Of a stretch of 64,000 bases of DNA, positions 1-8,399 are shown in pieces (within the stretch, counting starts at the first letter, position 1; every line of letters begins with the position of its first letter). The stretch is taken from NCBI GenBank assembly GCA_963717075.1, contig CAVQVI010000027.1:372001-436000 (forward strand), written 5' to 3'. This stretch comes from JBGOTP01 sp963717075 (lineage in GTDB: Bacteria; Acidobacteriota; Vicinamibacteria; Vicinamibacterales; CAVVIG01). The notes beneath the pieces were generated by a model. That model was not told the origin of the DNA, did no database searches, and was given only the letters and a program-made list of their open reading frames with translations. A program made the translations under genes and the position numbers.

Positions 1-135
1 TACCTCAAAACGAACCAGAACCCGACGCGTCAGGAGCTGGCGCACGGCGTCTCCGGCAATCTGTGCCGCTGCCAGGACTACGACAAGATTCTCACGGCGC
101 TGATGCGCGGCGCGGAGTACATGAGGAGCGCGTAA
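1..135 (+). CDS. (2Fe-2S)-binding subunit of a xanthine dehydrogenase-family enzyme, C-terminal part
   Basis: An open frame enters from the left edge and ends with TAA at 133-135, coding for the last 44 residues. It carries the SGNLCRCQDYDKI motif, which supplies the final two cysteines (CxC) of the second 2Fe-2S cluster in CoxS/XdhC-type small subunits. In this family the small subunit passes electrons from the molybdenum cofactor subunit to FAD. The gene sits two bases before the Mo subunit, so the two are surely co-transcribed. The start lies outside the window. Assignment is firm at family level; the substrate cannot be deduced from this fragment. Confidence 0.88.
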   Translation, partial: YLKTNQNPTRQELAHGVSGNLCRCQDYDKILTALMRGAEYMRSA

Positions 136-137
136 CC

Positions 138-2789
138 ATGGCTGACACCAAATCAAGCTCGTTCGGCCAGAACTACACGCACGCCGGATCTGGTCGCGAA
201 GGTGACCGGCAAGGCGCGCTACGCGGAAGACTACCGCGCCGAAGGGATGCTCTTCGCGAAGCTGCTGCTCAGCCCGATGCCGCACGCGCGCGTCAAGCGG
301 CTCGACGTGAGCAAGGCGCTCGCGATGCCGGGCGTCAAGGCGATCGTCACCGACGACGATCTCCCGAAGCCGGTCGACGGCGGCACACTCGGCGAAGAAC
401 GTGCAGGCGACCGTGCAGGGCGAGCGCGGCCTGACGATGGAGCCGCTCTACCAGGGCGAGCCGATTCTCGCCGTCGCGGCCGTCGACGAGCTGACGGCGG
501 CCGAAGCGATCGAAGCGATCGAGATCGAATTCGAACCGCTGCCCTTCGTCGTCGATCCGATCGAGGGCCTGCGGCCCGGCAGCCCGAACGCGCGCTGCGC
601 AGGGCAACGTGTGGATGCGACCGACCGTGCCGCCGGCGGCGCCGCCACAGCGCGGAGCGTCGAACGACGCGCGCGGCGCCGCTACTGCCGGCGCCCGGCG
701 CGCCGCCCGCGGCCGGCCGCGGCCAAGCCTCTGGCGCGCGGCACGGGGCGCGCGTGGTTCGCGGCGGCGCGCGCCGGCGGCGTCCGCCGCCGCCGCAGAT
801 CGCCGTCTGGAAATGGACGGAGGAGGACTTCAGGAACGCGCGGCGAGGGGCAGATGCCGCTCGGCAAGGCGACCGACGAGTGGACGTTCGGCGACGTCGA
901 CGAGGCGCTGAAGAAAGCGGACCTCGTCCTCGACGAAACATTCATGACGCAGTCCACCGGCCATCAGCCGCTCGAAACGCGGTCGGCGATGGCCTACTGG
1001 CAGAACGGCAAGCTGTATCTCCACGGCTCGACGCAGAGCACGGTGCAGACCGTCGCGTCGGTCGCGCGCTGGGTCGGCATCGCCGCCGAGCGCAGGTCGT
1101 GATGATCAGCGAGTACACGGGCGGCGGCTTCGGCAGCAAGATTCCCGGCGCGATTTCGATGTGCATCCCGGCGCTGCTCTCGAAGAAGGCCAACGCTCCG
1201 GTGATGATGCGCATCACGCGCGAAGACGAGCACTTCATCGGCCGCGCGCGGCCGGGCATCACTCGCTCGCGTGAAGATGGGCTTCCGGAAGGACGGCCGC
1301 ATCACCGCGATCGATATGTACACGATCTGCGACAACGGTCCGTACGACGCGCAGGGCGACGCGCGGTCGGCGGCCGACACCGTGTCGCTGGCCTACCAGC
1401 CCGAAACGATGCGGTGGCGCGGCATCACGGTGCTGACCAACACGCCGCCGAAGACGTCGCAGCGCGCGCCGGGCGGCATGCAGGGCATCGGCATCATGGA
1501 GCCGATCATCTCGAAGGCCGCGCGAGAAGCTCGAGCTCGATCAGGTCGAGATCCGCAAGATCAACGCGCCGGCCGGCCAGGCGCCGTTCGGTCCCGCCGC
1601 TGGCGACCGGACGAGCAGGCGTACGTGACGAGCGCCTTCGTCAAGGAAGCGCTCGACAAGGGCGCCGAGCATGTTCAACTGGGAGGAGAAGAAGGCCGCG
1701 CTCGAGCGGCGACGCACGGAAGGGCACGAAGGTGCGCGGCATCGGCGTCGCCGTCAGCCCGTACTCGGGCGGTTCGATCGGCTTCGACGGTCTGTTCATC
1801 ATCAAGCCGGACGGCCGCGTGCAGTTCCAGTCGGGCATCGGCAACCTCGGCACGCACTCGGTGTTCGACGTGCACCGCGTCGGCGGCCGAGATGCTCGGC
1901 GTGCCCGTGGGAGCAGTGCGACGTCGTGTGCGGCAACACGAGCAAGAACCTGCCGTGGACCTGCGTCTCGGCCGGCAGCCAGACGACGCACGCGATGACG
2001 CGCGCGGCGCACGCGGCGGCGACCGACGCGATCAAGAAGCTGCAGGAGATCGCCGCGAAGACGCATGGCGGCAGCCCGGAGGCTACAAGGTCGCCGACGG
2101 ACGCGTGTCGGGCCCGGGCGGCAGCATGACGCTTCGCGCAGGCGGCGCAGAAGGCGATCGAGCTCGGCGGCAAGTACGACGGCCACGAAGCTGCCGGAGG
2201 ACATCAACAACTTCACGAAGACGTCGGCGCAGGCGCTCGCCGGGCAGGGGCTTGATGGCGGTGGCGCAAGGACAACGTATCCGCGCGACGGCCAGACGCA
2301 GTCCTACGTCGTCGGCTTCGCGGAGGTGGAAGTCGACATCGAAACGGGCATCTTCGCAGATGCTCGACTACGCGGCGGTCGGCGACGTCGGGCACGGTCA
2401 TGAACCCGCGCAGCCTCAACGGACAGCTGTTCGGCGGATCGATGCTCGGCATCGGCCACGCGATCACGCAGCGCTGGGTCTACGACCAGCACTACGGCGT
2501 CGCGCTCGCGCAGGCGGTTCCACCACAACAAGCCGCCGACGATTCTCGACGCGCCGCACGAACTTCATGCGGCGACGCCGTCGACATTCCGGATCCGGAG
2601 ACACCGGTCGGCGCACGCGGCGTCGGCGAGCCGCCGGTCGGCGCGGCCTACGGCGCGGTGCTGAACGCGATCGCGGACGCGCATCGGCGACGAGGTCTTC
2701 CGCAAGTCGCCGGTGTCGCCCGACATCATTCTGAAGGCGCTCGAAAACGGCGGCAAACGGACGCACGAGCCGCTGACGCACACGCTTGA
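138..2789 (+). CDS. Molybdopterin-binding (large) subunit of xanthine/aldehyde dehydrogenase family, many frameshifts
   Basis: The coding path starts at ATG 138 (MADTKSSSFGQNYT) and jumps among all three frames: near 180, 397, 597, 700-800, 842, 1090, 1267, 1522, 1612, 1669, 1710, 1888, 1910, 2080, 2135 and several later points, ending at TGA 2787-2789. Joined, it is a CoxL/XdhB-type large subunit. The N-terminal Ald_Xan_dh domain contains KVTGKARYAEDY, followed by ISEYTGGGFGSK, QRAPGGMQGI and a C-terminal GARGVGEPPVGAAYGAVLNAI segment, which is where these enzymes carry the conserved Glu-bearing loop. Most breaks are one extra base, and a few are lost bases in G runs. Conserved sequence resumes immediately after each, so sequencing error is more likely than decay. 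Substrate unknown: no VAYRCSFR-type CO dehydrogenase loop is visible. Confidence 0.85.
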
Positions 2790-2843
2790 GCGCGGCCCCG
2801 CCCACGGGCCTGCAGGCCCGCGCAACGGTCGATGGGACAAGAG

Positions 2844-3855
2844 ATGGCTGTGATTCGCGACGTGATGCCGGTGTTCGAGCTCTTCCAGCCGCGCGACGAT
2901 CGACGATGCGATTCGGCTGCTGGACCAGCACGGCGCGGACGCCTTGGTGCTCGCCGGCGGTCTCGACAGCATCGACTGGCTGAAGGATCGCTCGAAGCGG
3001 CCGAGAGTCGTCGTCGACCTGAGTCAGGTGACGGAGCTGCGCGGGCATCAAGGAGGCCAACGGCGGGCTCGAGATCGGCGCGATGACGCCGCTGACCGAG
3101 GTCGTCAAGCACCCGGTCGTCCGCGACAAGTTCGCGCTGCTGATGGAGGCGGCCGAGCTCGTCGCCTCGCCGCAGATCCGCAACCAGGGCACGCTCGGCG
3201 GCAACGTGTCGCAGGACACGCGCTGCTGGTACTACCGCGGCGGCTGGACGTGCTACCGCGCGGGCGGCAACATCTGCTACGCCGACACGCCGACGGCGAT
3301 CAACCGCGAGCACGCGATCTTCGACGCGGACCGCTGCGTCGCCGTGAACCCGTCGGACACGGCGCCGGCGCTCGATCGCGCTCGACGCGCAGATGGTGAT
3401 CCGCGGCGCCGCGCGGCGAGCGGGTCGGTCAACGCCGAGGACTACTTGATCGGCCCCGGCATCGACATCACGCGGATGACCGTGCTGCAGCCGAACGAAC
3501 TGCTCGTCGCGATCCGCATTCCCGGCGACGTGGGCCGGCGCGCAGTTCTACTTCGAGAAGGTGCGCGACCGCCAGGTGTGGGACTTCCCGCTCGTCAACG
3601 TCGCGGCGGCGATCAAGCCGAACGGCGCGAACATCGGCGAGGCGCGGCTGGTCGTCAACGCGGTCGCGGCGACGCCGATGCGCCTGAAGAACGTCGAGGC
3701 CGCGGTCGTCGGCAAGCCGCGCAACGAAGAGACGGCGGCCGCTGGCCGGCCAGATGGCGGTCGAGGGCGCCGCAGACGCTGCGGCACAACGGCTACAAGG
3801 TGCCGCTGATGCGCAACCTGGTGAAGCGCGCCATTCGCGGGTCGGAGGGCGGCTG
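2844..3855 (+). CDS. FAD-binding subunit of the xanthine dehydrogenase-family enzyme, frameshifted, no stop seen before the next gene
   Basis: Begins MAVIRDVMPVFELFQP (an upstream ATG at 2832 is also possible). Frames change near 2897, 3045, 3380, 3535 and 3750. The joined protein has the CoxM-type FAD-binding motifs: LVLAGGLDSIDWLKD near the N terminus and QIRNQGTLGGNVSQDTRCWYY, whose GTLGGN loop contacts FAD. The C-terminal CO-dehydrogenase flavoprotein domain ends NGYKVPLMRNLVKRAIRG. This subunit normally delivers electrons to an external acceptor. No stop codon is present in frame after the expected end: the same frame runs through a GGAGGG stretch into ATG 3856 of the cytochrome b, so it is either a real fusion or a stop destroyed by one of the many indels. 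Confidence 0.8.
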
Positions 3856-4831
3856 CATGGACTTCCTGAAGTACGGACGGAGTCCGTGGGGCGAGACGAT
3901 TCTCACGCACGTCTCATGGAATCTGTTCTGGGCGTCGCTGTTCGCCGGCATCCTGTTCTTCCTCGCGCACGCGGCGTACATGCTGTTCTCGGCGCACCGC
4001 AAGCGGTCGCCGGCGGAAACCGATGCGCTCGAAGCGGCGCACAGGAGTCTGCCCGCGAAGATCGAACGGCACGACCTGGCGGCGCGGCTGTTCCACTGGG
4101 TGATGGCCGCGTCGATGTTCGTGCTGCTCTTCACGGCGTTCCTGCCGGTCGTCGGCGTCAAGTTCGCGTGGGTGCAGTGGCACTGGATGGCGGGCATCGT
4201 GCTGACCGCGTCGATCCTGTTCCACATCGTGCATGCGACGTTCTTCCTCGACTTCTGGTCGATCTGGGTCGGGCCGAAGGACATCCCCGAGTTCAAGGCC
4301 GAGATCCTGCGCGAGTTCGGTCACGACGTGCCGGGACCGAAGTCGGGCAAGTATCCGCTCGGCAACCGCCTCTATCACCTGGCGATCGTCGTCACCGGCC
4401 TCGGCCGTGACGGCGACCGGCCTGTTCATGATGAAGCGCATCCGGACGCCGCTCTTCCTGCGCGATCCGTACATCATGAGCGATTACGGCGTGGGGCGTC
4501 ACCTACGTGCTCGCACGGGCTCGCGGGCGTCGGCCTCGTCGGCCTCGTCATCGCGCACGTGTACTTCGCGGTCCGGCCCGAGAAGTGGTGGATCACGAAG
4601 GCGATGATCCTCGGCTGGATCACGCGCCGGCAGTACCTCGAGCACCACGAGCCGTCGCGGTGGCGCGTCGGCGGCACGAGCCGGCTCGTCCCCGAACCCA
4701 GCCGGTCAGGCGTGAGCCTGGCCGCGCGCATCGACGCGATCGAGGAAGCGTACGAGTTCTTCCTCGGGTACGCGTCGCAGGGCCTCCCCACCGAGTCCGT
4801 CGAGGTTCGCAATCACCTCGATGAAGTTTGA
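3856..4831 (+). CDS. Cytochrome b561 / Ni-Fe hydrogenase-formate dehydrogenase gamma-type cytochrome b subunit
   Basis: Starting MDFLKYGRSPWGET, this membrane protein has four to five hydrophobic helices. Candidate haem ligands are in RLFHWVMAAS, WHWMAGIVLTASILFHIVHA, NRLYHLAIVV and LHGLAGVGLVGLVIAHVYF. This matches the PF01292 cytochrome b family (FdnI/HyaC type), which carries two b haems and passes electrons between a redox enzyme and quinone. Frameshifts near 4405 and 4495 interrupt it, and it ends with TGA 4829-4831. Placement directly behind a molybdo-iron-sulfur-flavoprotein operon suggests that it links that enzyme to the membrane quinone pool. The link is inference; the family assignment is well supported by the helices and histidines. 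Confidence 0.78.
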
Positions 4832-5084
4832 CGACGCGCTGACCGGCCTCGGCGAGCTGCTGGTCGCGCAGGTCGGCGGCGCCGGTCTCGACGCAGCGTC
4901 GTTCCGTACCTTCATCGGCGTCATCGATCGTGACGCGCGCGACGCCCAGGCCGCCATTCGGATGGTCCAGGCGCACCCGTCGATTCACTCGCAGATCGTC
5001 GACAACCTCAACGCGAACATCCATGTTCGCGCGCTGCTGACCGATCTGTTCCTGATCGACGAGATGCTCAAGGCGCACAGCTGA
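4821..5084 (+). CDS. Small hypothetical protein, last gene of the molybdoenzyme operon
   Basis: An 87-residue protein whose ATG at 4821 overlaps the last 11 bases of the cytochrome b gene in another frame, indicating translational coupling. It is mostly helical, without a signal peptide, cysteines or a clear membrane segment (MKFDDALTGLGELLVAQV...IDEMLKAHS). I do not recognise the family. Its position suggests an accessory or assembly role for the dehydrogenase, but nothing in the residues proves it. Confidence 0.6.
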   Translation: MKFDDALTGLGELLVAQVGGAGLDAASFRTFIGVIDRDARDAQAAIRMVQAHPSIHSQIVDNLNANIHVRALLTDLFLIDEMLKAHS

Positions 5085-5277
5085 CGCGAGCCCCGGCTTC
5101 GAGCCGAGCTATCTCTAGCGCAGACGCGATCTCGACGCAAGATTTTTAGTGGAGAATCAGCGTTCGTCGTCCGCCATCACCGCTCTTAGCTTCTTCTTTT
5201 GAATCGTTGCTTCGGCGACCGGGGTTGACGGTTCAGTACGTCGTTAGCGTGGGCGGTTCCGTGTGCATGGATTGATT
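5085..5277. other. Intergenic stretch without a recognised gene
   Basis: It separates the plus-strand molybdoenzyme operon from minus-strand toxin-antitoxin remnants. No terminator hairpin or convincing ORF was seen. The right end probably once encoded the rest of the Doc toxin, but the translated minus strand there no longer resembles the family. Confidence 0.4.
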
Positions 5278-5350
5278 GATTGCCCCTGTCGATCGATTCG
5301 TCGTGCAAGTTGACGATCTGATCGACGGTGAGATGGATCAGATCGGCCAC
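5278..5350 (-). pseudogene. Remnant of a Doc (death-on-curing) toxin N terminus
   Basis: Immediately after the antitoxin stop, the minus strand reads from GTG as VADLIHLTVDQIVNLHDESI. This is the start typical of Doc/Fic-fold toxins (hydrophobic strand, then LTxxxxxxLHDxxI). After this the reading frame loses all similarity and there is no HPFxDGNKR Fic motif downstream. The stub therefore looks like a toxin cut off after about 20 codons, leaving the antitoxin alone. The reading is mine from the reverse complement; a frameshift rather than a deletion cannot be wholly excluded. Confidence 0.5.
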
Positions 5351-5578
5351 TTATCGCTTAGCCAGGCGCTTCAGCATGGCGCCGTGGCGCGTGCGTACCT
5401 GTCGCTTGGCTTCGGCAAACGCGGCATCAGTGGCATAGCGGTGTGCCGTGATGACGATCTGATCCCCCTTCAGGTCAACATCGACGTCGGTGTCCGCGCC
5501 GATGGCATCGAGAAACGGCTTGGGGAGCACCAGCGCCTTGGAGCCACCATTAGGGAAGAGCTGTTTGATGATCGGCAT
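5351..5578 (-). CDS. AbrB/MazE-type antitoxin
   Basis: A 75-residue protein with the swapped-hairpin AbrB pattern: MPIIKQLFPNGGSKALVLPKPFLDAIG, then a DVDVDLKGDQIVIT strand pair. The C-terminal helix is basic (AEAKRQVRTRHGAMLKRLAKR) and would normally wrap the toxin. Such antitoxins bind their own promoter and neutralise a partner toxin, often Doc. Here the partner is reduced to a stub directly downstream, so this is probably an orphan antitoxin. The AT-rich stretch at 5581-5605 just upstream is a plausible promoter. Confidence 0.75.
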   Translation of the reverse strand: MPIIKQLFPNGGSKALVLPKPFLDAIGADTDVDVDLKGDQIVITAHRYATDAAFAEAKRQVRTRHGAMLKRLAKR

Positions 5579-5659
5579 AGACAGAATATATATCTAGTCT
5601 ATACTCCGCGTCAAGTGAGTGGCCGACTAGGCGGATCTAGTGGCCGACTCACAGCGATT

Positions 5660-5685
5660 TAGACCAATAAAAATGGCATGGTCTA
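5660..5685. promoter_or_regulatory. Inverted repeat TAGACCA...TGGTCTA beside the attachment site
   Basis: Seven-base arms TAGACCA (5660-5666) and TGGTCTA (5679-5685) flank a 12-base spacer, 15 bases before the tRNA-Leu fragment and the integrase. It could be an integrase arm site or a transcription stop for the minus-strand integrase. Only the symmetry is observed. Confidence 0.35.
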
Positions 5686-5699
5686 GATAACCCGTAGGA

Positions 5700-5753
5700 C
5701 TTAAAATCCTGGGTCCCGCAAGGGGCGTGTGGGTTCGATCCCCGCCCCCGGCA
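5700..5753 (+). repeat. tRNA-Leu(UAA) 3'-end copy 1, attL-like site of an integrated element
   Basis: A 54-base segment runs from the anticodon loop CTTAAAA (anticodon TAA), through a leucine-type long variable arm, to the T-arm GTGGGTTCGATCCCCGC and acceptor CCCCGGCA. A near-identical copy (one mismatch) lies at 7907-7960. The five bases upstream (TAGGA) could pair as the anticodon stem, but a proper D-arm and 5' acceptor strand (GCCGGGG) are absent, so I do not call a functional tRNA. The integrase remnant begins just to the right, the usual attL arrangement. Confidence 0.75.
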
Positions 5754-5758
5754 ATCAC

Positions 5759-6330
5759 TTACGACGATTTGATCTGCTTCCTTGATAGGCCCACGCGGGC
5801 CACTTTCATGCGTTTCCTCGCCTGCGCCGCGTGTCGTCGCTTGTAGGCGTCGGCCAGCGTCCGAACGACCCCGAAGATACGTGTTCGTCGTGTGCACCGA
5901 GGAATGTCCGAGGGCATCGCGGACGATGTGCATCGGCACGCCTGATTCGAGGAGCTGTGACCCGCCTTCCGCGCGCAGGTCGTGCAGGTGCAGGTTCTTG
6001 ACCTTGGCGCGCTCGCAGACGTCGAGCCACATCGAGCACAACCGCCGTCGCGCGATCTGGTGTCCAACTTCGTCGCCGAAGACGTGCGCGTCAGTGGGCA
6101 GGTTTTGGCCGTCGGGGCCCTGCGACGACGTTCGAGAATCTTCGCCAGCGTGGGTGTGATCGGAACCTGACGCTCTTCGCGGTCCTTCGTCTTGCTCGCA
6201 AGCAAGACGAGGTGACCAGCCTGGAAGGTCGTACGCTTCGTCTTCGTTCAAGACTTTCCGGAGGCGCCCCACCATCTTGGACGACTTGAGCGCGTCGAGT
6301 TTGCGACGAATGCGTGTTCCAGACAACACT
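5759..6330 (-). pseudogene. Degraded tyrosine recombinase (integrase), C-terminal catalytic domain
   Basis: Two frames share the catalytic domain of a phage/ICE-type tyrosine integrase. One holds the beta-strand segment LASKTKDREERQVPITPTLA. The other holds LHLHDLRAEGGSQLLESG with the HxxR catalytic pair, ALGHSSVHTTNTYL with the second His and the nucleophile Tyr. The end (VVRTLADAYKRRHAAQARKRM) is back in the first frame. At least two frameshifts and the absence of the N-terminal arm and core-binding domains make it non-functional as read. It lies against the tRNA-Leu repeat, where the integrase of an element normally sits. Confidence 0.7.
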
Positions 6331-6446
6331 GCCCTCCGCGTGCAGGCTCCGCGAGAAGCGAATCGGCGGCAGCCGGGCGCGGAGAGCCGGGGTTTCAGGC
6401 TGCAGACCCTAGCCCTAGCCGCCAAAGGAGGACATGCTACAAGAGC

Positions 6447-6719
6447 TCAGCCGGCTTTTCGCAGCGCGGACGCCGCGTGCCACAGGTCCCAATCGGCTTG
6501 CAGGCCCATCCAGAACTCCGGCGACATCTTGAAGAGCCGCGCGAGACGGAGGGCGGTATCGGCGGTGATGCCACGCTTGCCGTTGATGATTTCGTTCAGC
6601 CGGTTGAGGGGGACGCCCATGCGCTGTGCCGCCTCGACCTGGGTGAACCCAGCAGGCCGCAGGAACTCCTCGAGCAGCATGTCGCCTGGTCGAGTCGGTG
6701 GGCGCTTCAGGTCCAGCAC
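6447..6719 (-). CDS. higA: HigA-type antitoxin (HTH XRE)
   Basis: A protein of about 90 residues starting at GTG 6719 (VLDLKRPPTRPGDMLLEEFL). The helix-turn-helix FTQVEAAQRMGVPLNRLNEIINGKRGITADTALRLARL is followed by the family signature FKMSPEFWMGLQADWDLW. It neutralises the HigB mRNA interferase encoded 13 bases upstream and represses the joint promoter. The start was chosen because the open frame further upstream lies inside the toxin gene; ATG 6680 is an alternative. The toxin-first order is characteristic of higBA. Confidence 0.85.
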   Translation of the reverse strand: MLDLKRPPTRPGDMLLEEFLRPAGFTQVEAAQRMGVPLNRLNEIINGKRGITADTALRLARLFKMSPEFWMGLQADWDLWHAASALRKAG

Positions 6720-6732
6720 GGATCGTGGTCCG

Positions 6733-7029
6733 TCAATGGTAGTCCTCGCACGTGACGTTGTCGGCATAGGGTCCCTTCTGCTCCCATTGGAACGTGATCC
6801 GGTACTGATCGTTGACCCGCAGGCTGAGGCGTCCGGCCATGTCACCCTTCAACGCCTCCAGACGGTTGCCCGCCGGTAGACGAAGATCCTGAAGCGTGCG
6901 CGCCCGGTGCAGTGCGTCGAGCTTCCGTCGGATGATCGGCCAGAGCGGTTTCGGCAGCCGTCGCGCCGCTTTTGTGTCCCGGCCGTAGTAGACGTCCGCC
7001 GTCGCACCGTCTCCGAACGACCGAACCAC
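6733..7029 (-). CDS. higB: HigB-type toxin (RelE/ParE fold)
   Basis: A 98-residue toxin with the family layout: N-terminal SFGDGATADVYYG, helix pair LPKPLWPIIRRKLDALHRARTLQDL, then LPAGNRLEALKGDMAGRLSLRVNDQYRITFQWE. The last segment contains the conserved GD, S-R-xxxQYR and W positions of HigB. The family cleaves mRNA at the ribosome. It is transcribed first, with the antitoxin following, and the pair lies between the two tRNA-Leu copies, so it is probably cargo that stabilises the element. Confidence 0.85.
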   Translation of the reverse strand: MVRSFGDGATADVYYGRDTKAARRLPKPLWPIIRRKLDALHRARTLQDLRLPAGNRLEALKGDMAGRLSLRVNDQYRITFQWEQKGPYADNVTCEDYH

Positions 7030-7089
7030 CTCCTCAGTTTACACGATTCACCGGGAATCAAGGAAGCACCGGATGCGTTCGGGCGCCGA

Positions 7090-7745
7090 CAGCCCGAAGG
7101 GCCAGGAAGGCCACGAGTTCATCCATGGCCTCTTGTTCCTCCAGGCGCACACCGTAGCCGGGCACGCCAGTTTCATGCTCGGCGAAAACAGCCAGAGGGG
7201 CTCCTGGTTCTTCTATCCGGTCGGCCTTCTTGTGAAGACGCCCATCCTCAGCTCGATCTGTTTCGTGGCCGGATGCGCATTGCTCTTCACCCGGCGCTTG
7301 GGCGACCGGTTTGCGGAGCACGCCGGCTATGCGCTCGGTGCCTTCGGGTTATTAGGCATTGCGGCAACCAGCCCCATCAACATCGGCCTGCGCCACGTCT
7401 TCGCCGTCTACCCGCTCTTCGCGATGGCGAGCGCGTACGGATTGGTTCGGGCGTTCGAAAGACAACTCCACACAATGGTGCCGGTGTCCGTCGCACTGGT
7501 CGTGTTGGCCCCGCTGGGACAAGCGATCGTACTCGGTGCGTCCTTCCCGAACCAGATAGCCCACTTCAATGCCATTGCGGGCAGCGATCCGGGGTACGTG
7601 CTGAGTGATTCGGATCTGGACTGGGGCCAGGACGTTCTGGCGATGGAACGCTACTTTTCGGATCACCCCATTCCGGAGCTATATGTGCTGCAGAACGGAA
7701 CGGCCCTCATCTGGGGCGCCGATCTCTCAAGACTGCTTGAGGGGC
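7090..7745 (+). pseudogene. Fragment of a membrane glycosyltransferase (GT39/PMT-like)
   Basis: The translated frame shows the middle and C-terminal part of a dolichyl-phosphate-mannosyltransferase-like enzyme: GHASFMLGENSQRGSWFFYP, hydrophobic helices, SPINIGLRHVFAVYPLFAMA and SDSDLDWGQDVLAMERYF. The N-terminal catalytic region is missing on the left. After GTALIWGADLSRLLEG the homology stops and the frame runs into a dispersed repeat and the second tRNA copy. It is a fragment caught inside the tRNA-bounded segment, with no sign of its own start or stop. Confidence 0.6.
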
Positions 7746-7786
7746 TGGACTTGATCCTGACAAGTCCACTTGTCCCACACTTGCTC

Positions 7787-7845
7787 TGTCGCCAGACAAT
7801 TCAGCGTAATCCTCGTAATCGTCGTAAGAGCAAGAGGGCGCGAGT
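7787..7845 (+). repeat. Dispersed imperfect repeat, copy A
   Basis: About 58 bases beginning TGTCGCCAGACAATT and containing CTCGTAATCGTCGTAAGAGC match 13804-13862 at roughly four of five positions. It lies between the end of the glycosyltransferase fragment and the second tRNA copy. Function unknown; its position near a junction suggests a recombination site or a small mobile-repeat end. Confidence 0.55.
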
Positions 7846-7906
7846 TACCGAAGGATCTCCGCAAGTTGTTGATCTGGTTGGATCGGTACCGGAGGCTTCA
7901 ATCGGG

Positions 7907-7960
7907 CTTAAAATCCTGGGTCCCGCAAGGGGCGTGTGGGTTCGATTCCCGCCCCCGGCA
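7907..7960 (+). repeat. tRNA-Leu 3'-end copy 2, attR-like site
   Basis: A 54-base repeat of 5700-5753 differing at a single base (TTCGATTCCCG against TTCGATCCCCG). The sequence upstream (ATCGGG) does not pair as an anticodon stem, so this copy is a fragment and not a tRNA gene. With copy 1 it delimits a segment of about 2.2 kb that holds the integrase remnant, HigBA and the glycosyltransferase fragment. Confidence 0.75.
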
Positions 7961-8150
7961 CCAGCCTCCGCTCGCGCGATTGATCGAGCGCGAGCTACGG
8001 CTGGCTCACCACAATCACCTTCGCGCAGTCAACAACTTGCGGCCAGGACCGCCGACACCGCGCGCAGGAATCGAACCGCCCCAGCGCTGGATCGTAGCGG
8101 CCCGCGTCTGACCTCGGTGCGTGTTTGCGCGGCGTCTCCGCGATGTGCTA

Positions 8151-8164
8151 GGTTACATGTAACC
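8151..8164. promoter_or_regulatory. Perfect 14-bp palindrome upstream of mazEF, probable autoregulatory operator
   Basis: GGTTACATGTAACC lies 14 bases before the ATG of the antitoxin and overlaps the expected start of transcription. MazE-type antitoxins repress their own promoter by binding such palindromes, so this is the natural operator candidate. The palindrome is seen directly; the role is inferred. Confidence 0.5.
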
Positions 8165-8177
8165 AGAGGAATGTCCA

Positions 8178-8399
8178 ATGCCAACCACCGCTCGATCCAC
8201 ATCCCGCGATAAGGTCCGCGCGCATCGCACCCGATTGCGGAAGGCAGGGCTTCGTCCCGTTCAGATCTGGGTTCCGGACGTGCGGTCGAAGTCCTTCGCT
8301 CAGGCCGCACACCGTCAGTCGCTGGCGGTGGCGAAGAGTCCTCACGCCAAGCGGGACCAGGCGTTCGTCGACGCGATTTCTGCCTGGAATGAAGAATGA
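8178..8399 (+). CDS. mazE: Antitoxin, MazE family
   Basis: A 73-residue basic protein (MPTTARSTSRDKVRAHRTRL...) containing the KAGLRPVQIWVPDVRSKSFAQ pattern seen in ribbon-helix-helix-like MazE antitoxins paired with PemK/MazF toxins. Its C-terminal part, AVDA-like helices ending AISAWNEE, would bind the toxin. The stop overlaps the toxin start as ATGA (8396-8399), a normal coupling in this system. An AGAGGA Shine-Dalgarno motif precedes the ATG. Confidence 0.82.
   Translation: MPTTARSTSRDKVRAHRTRLRKAGLRPVQIWVPDVRSKSFAQAAHRQSLAVAKSPHAKRDQAFVDAISAWNEE

Noticed and set aside
5640..5753. A functional tRNA-Leu gene
   Set aside because: Only the anticodon loop to 3' end is present; no D-arm or pairing 5' acceptor strand is found upstream.
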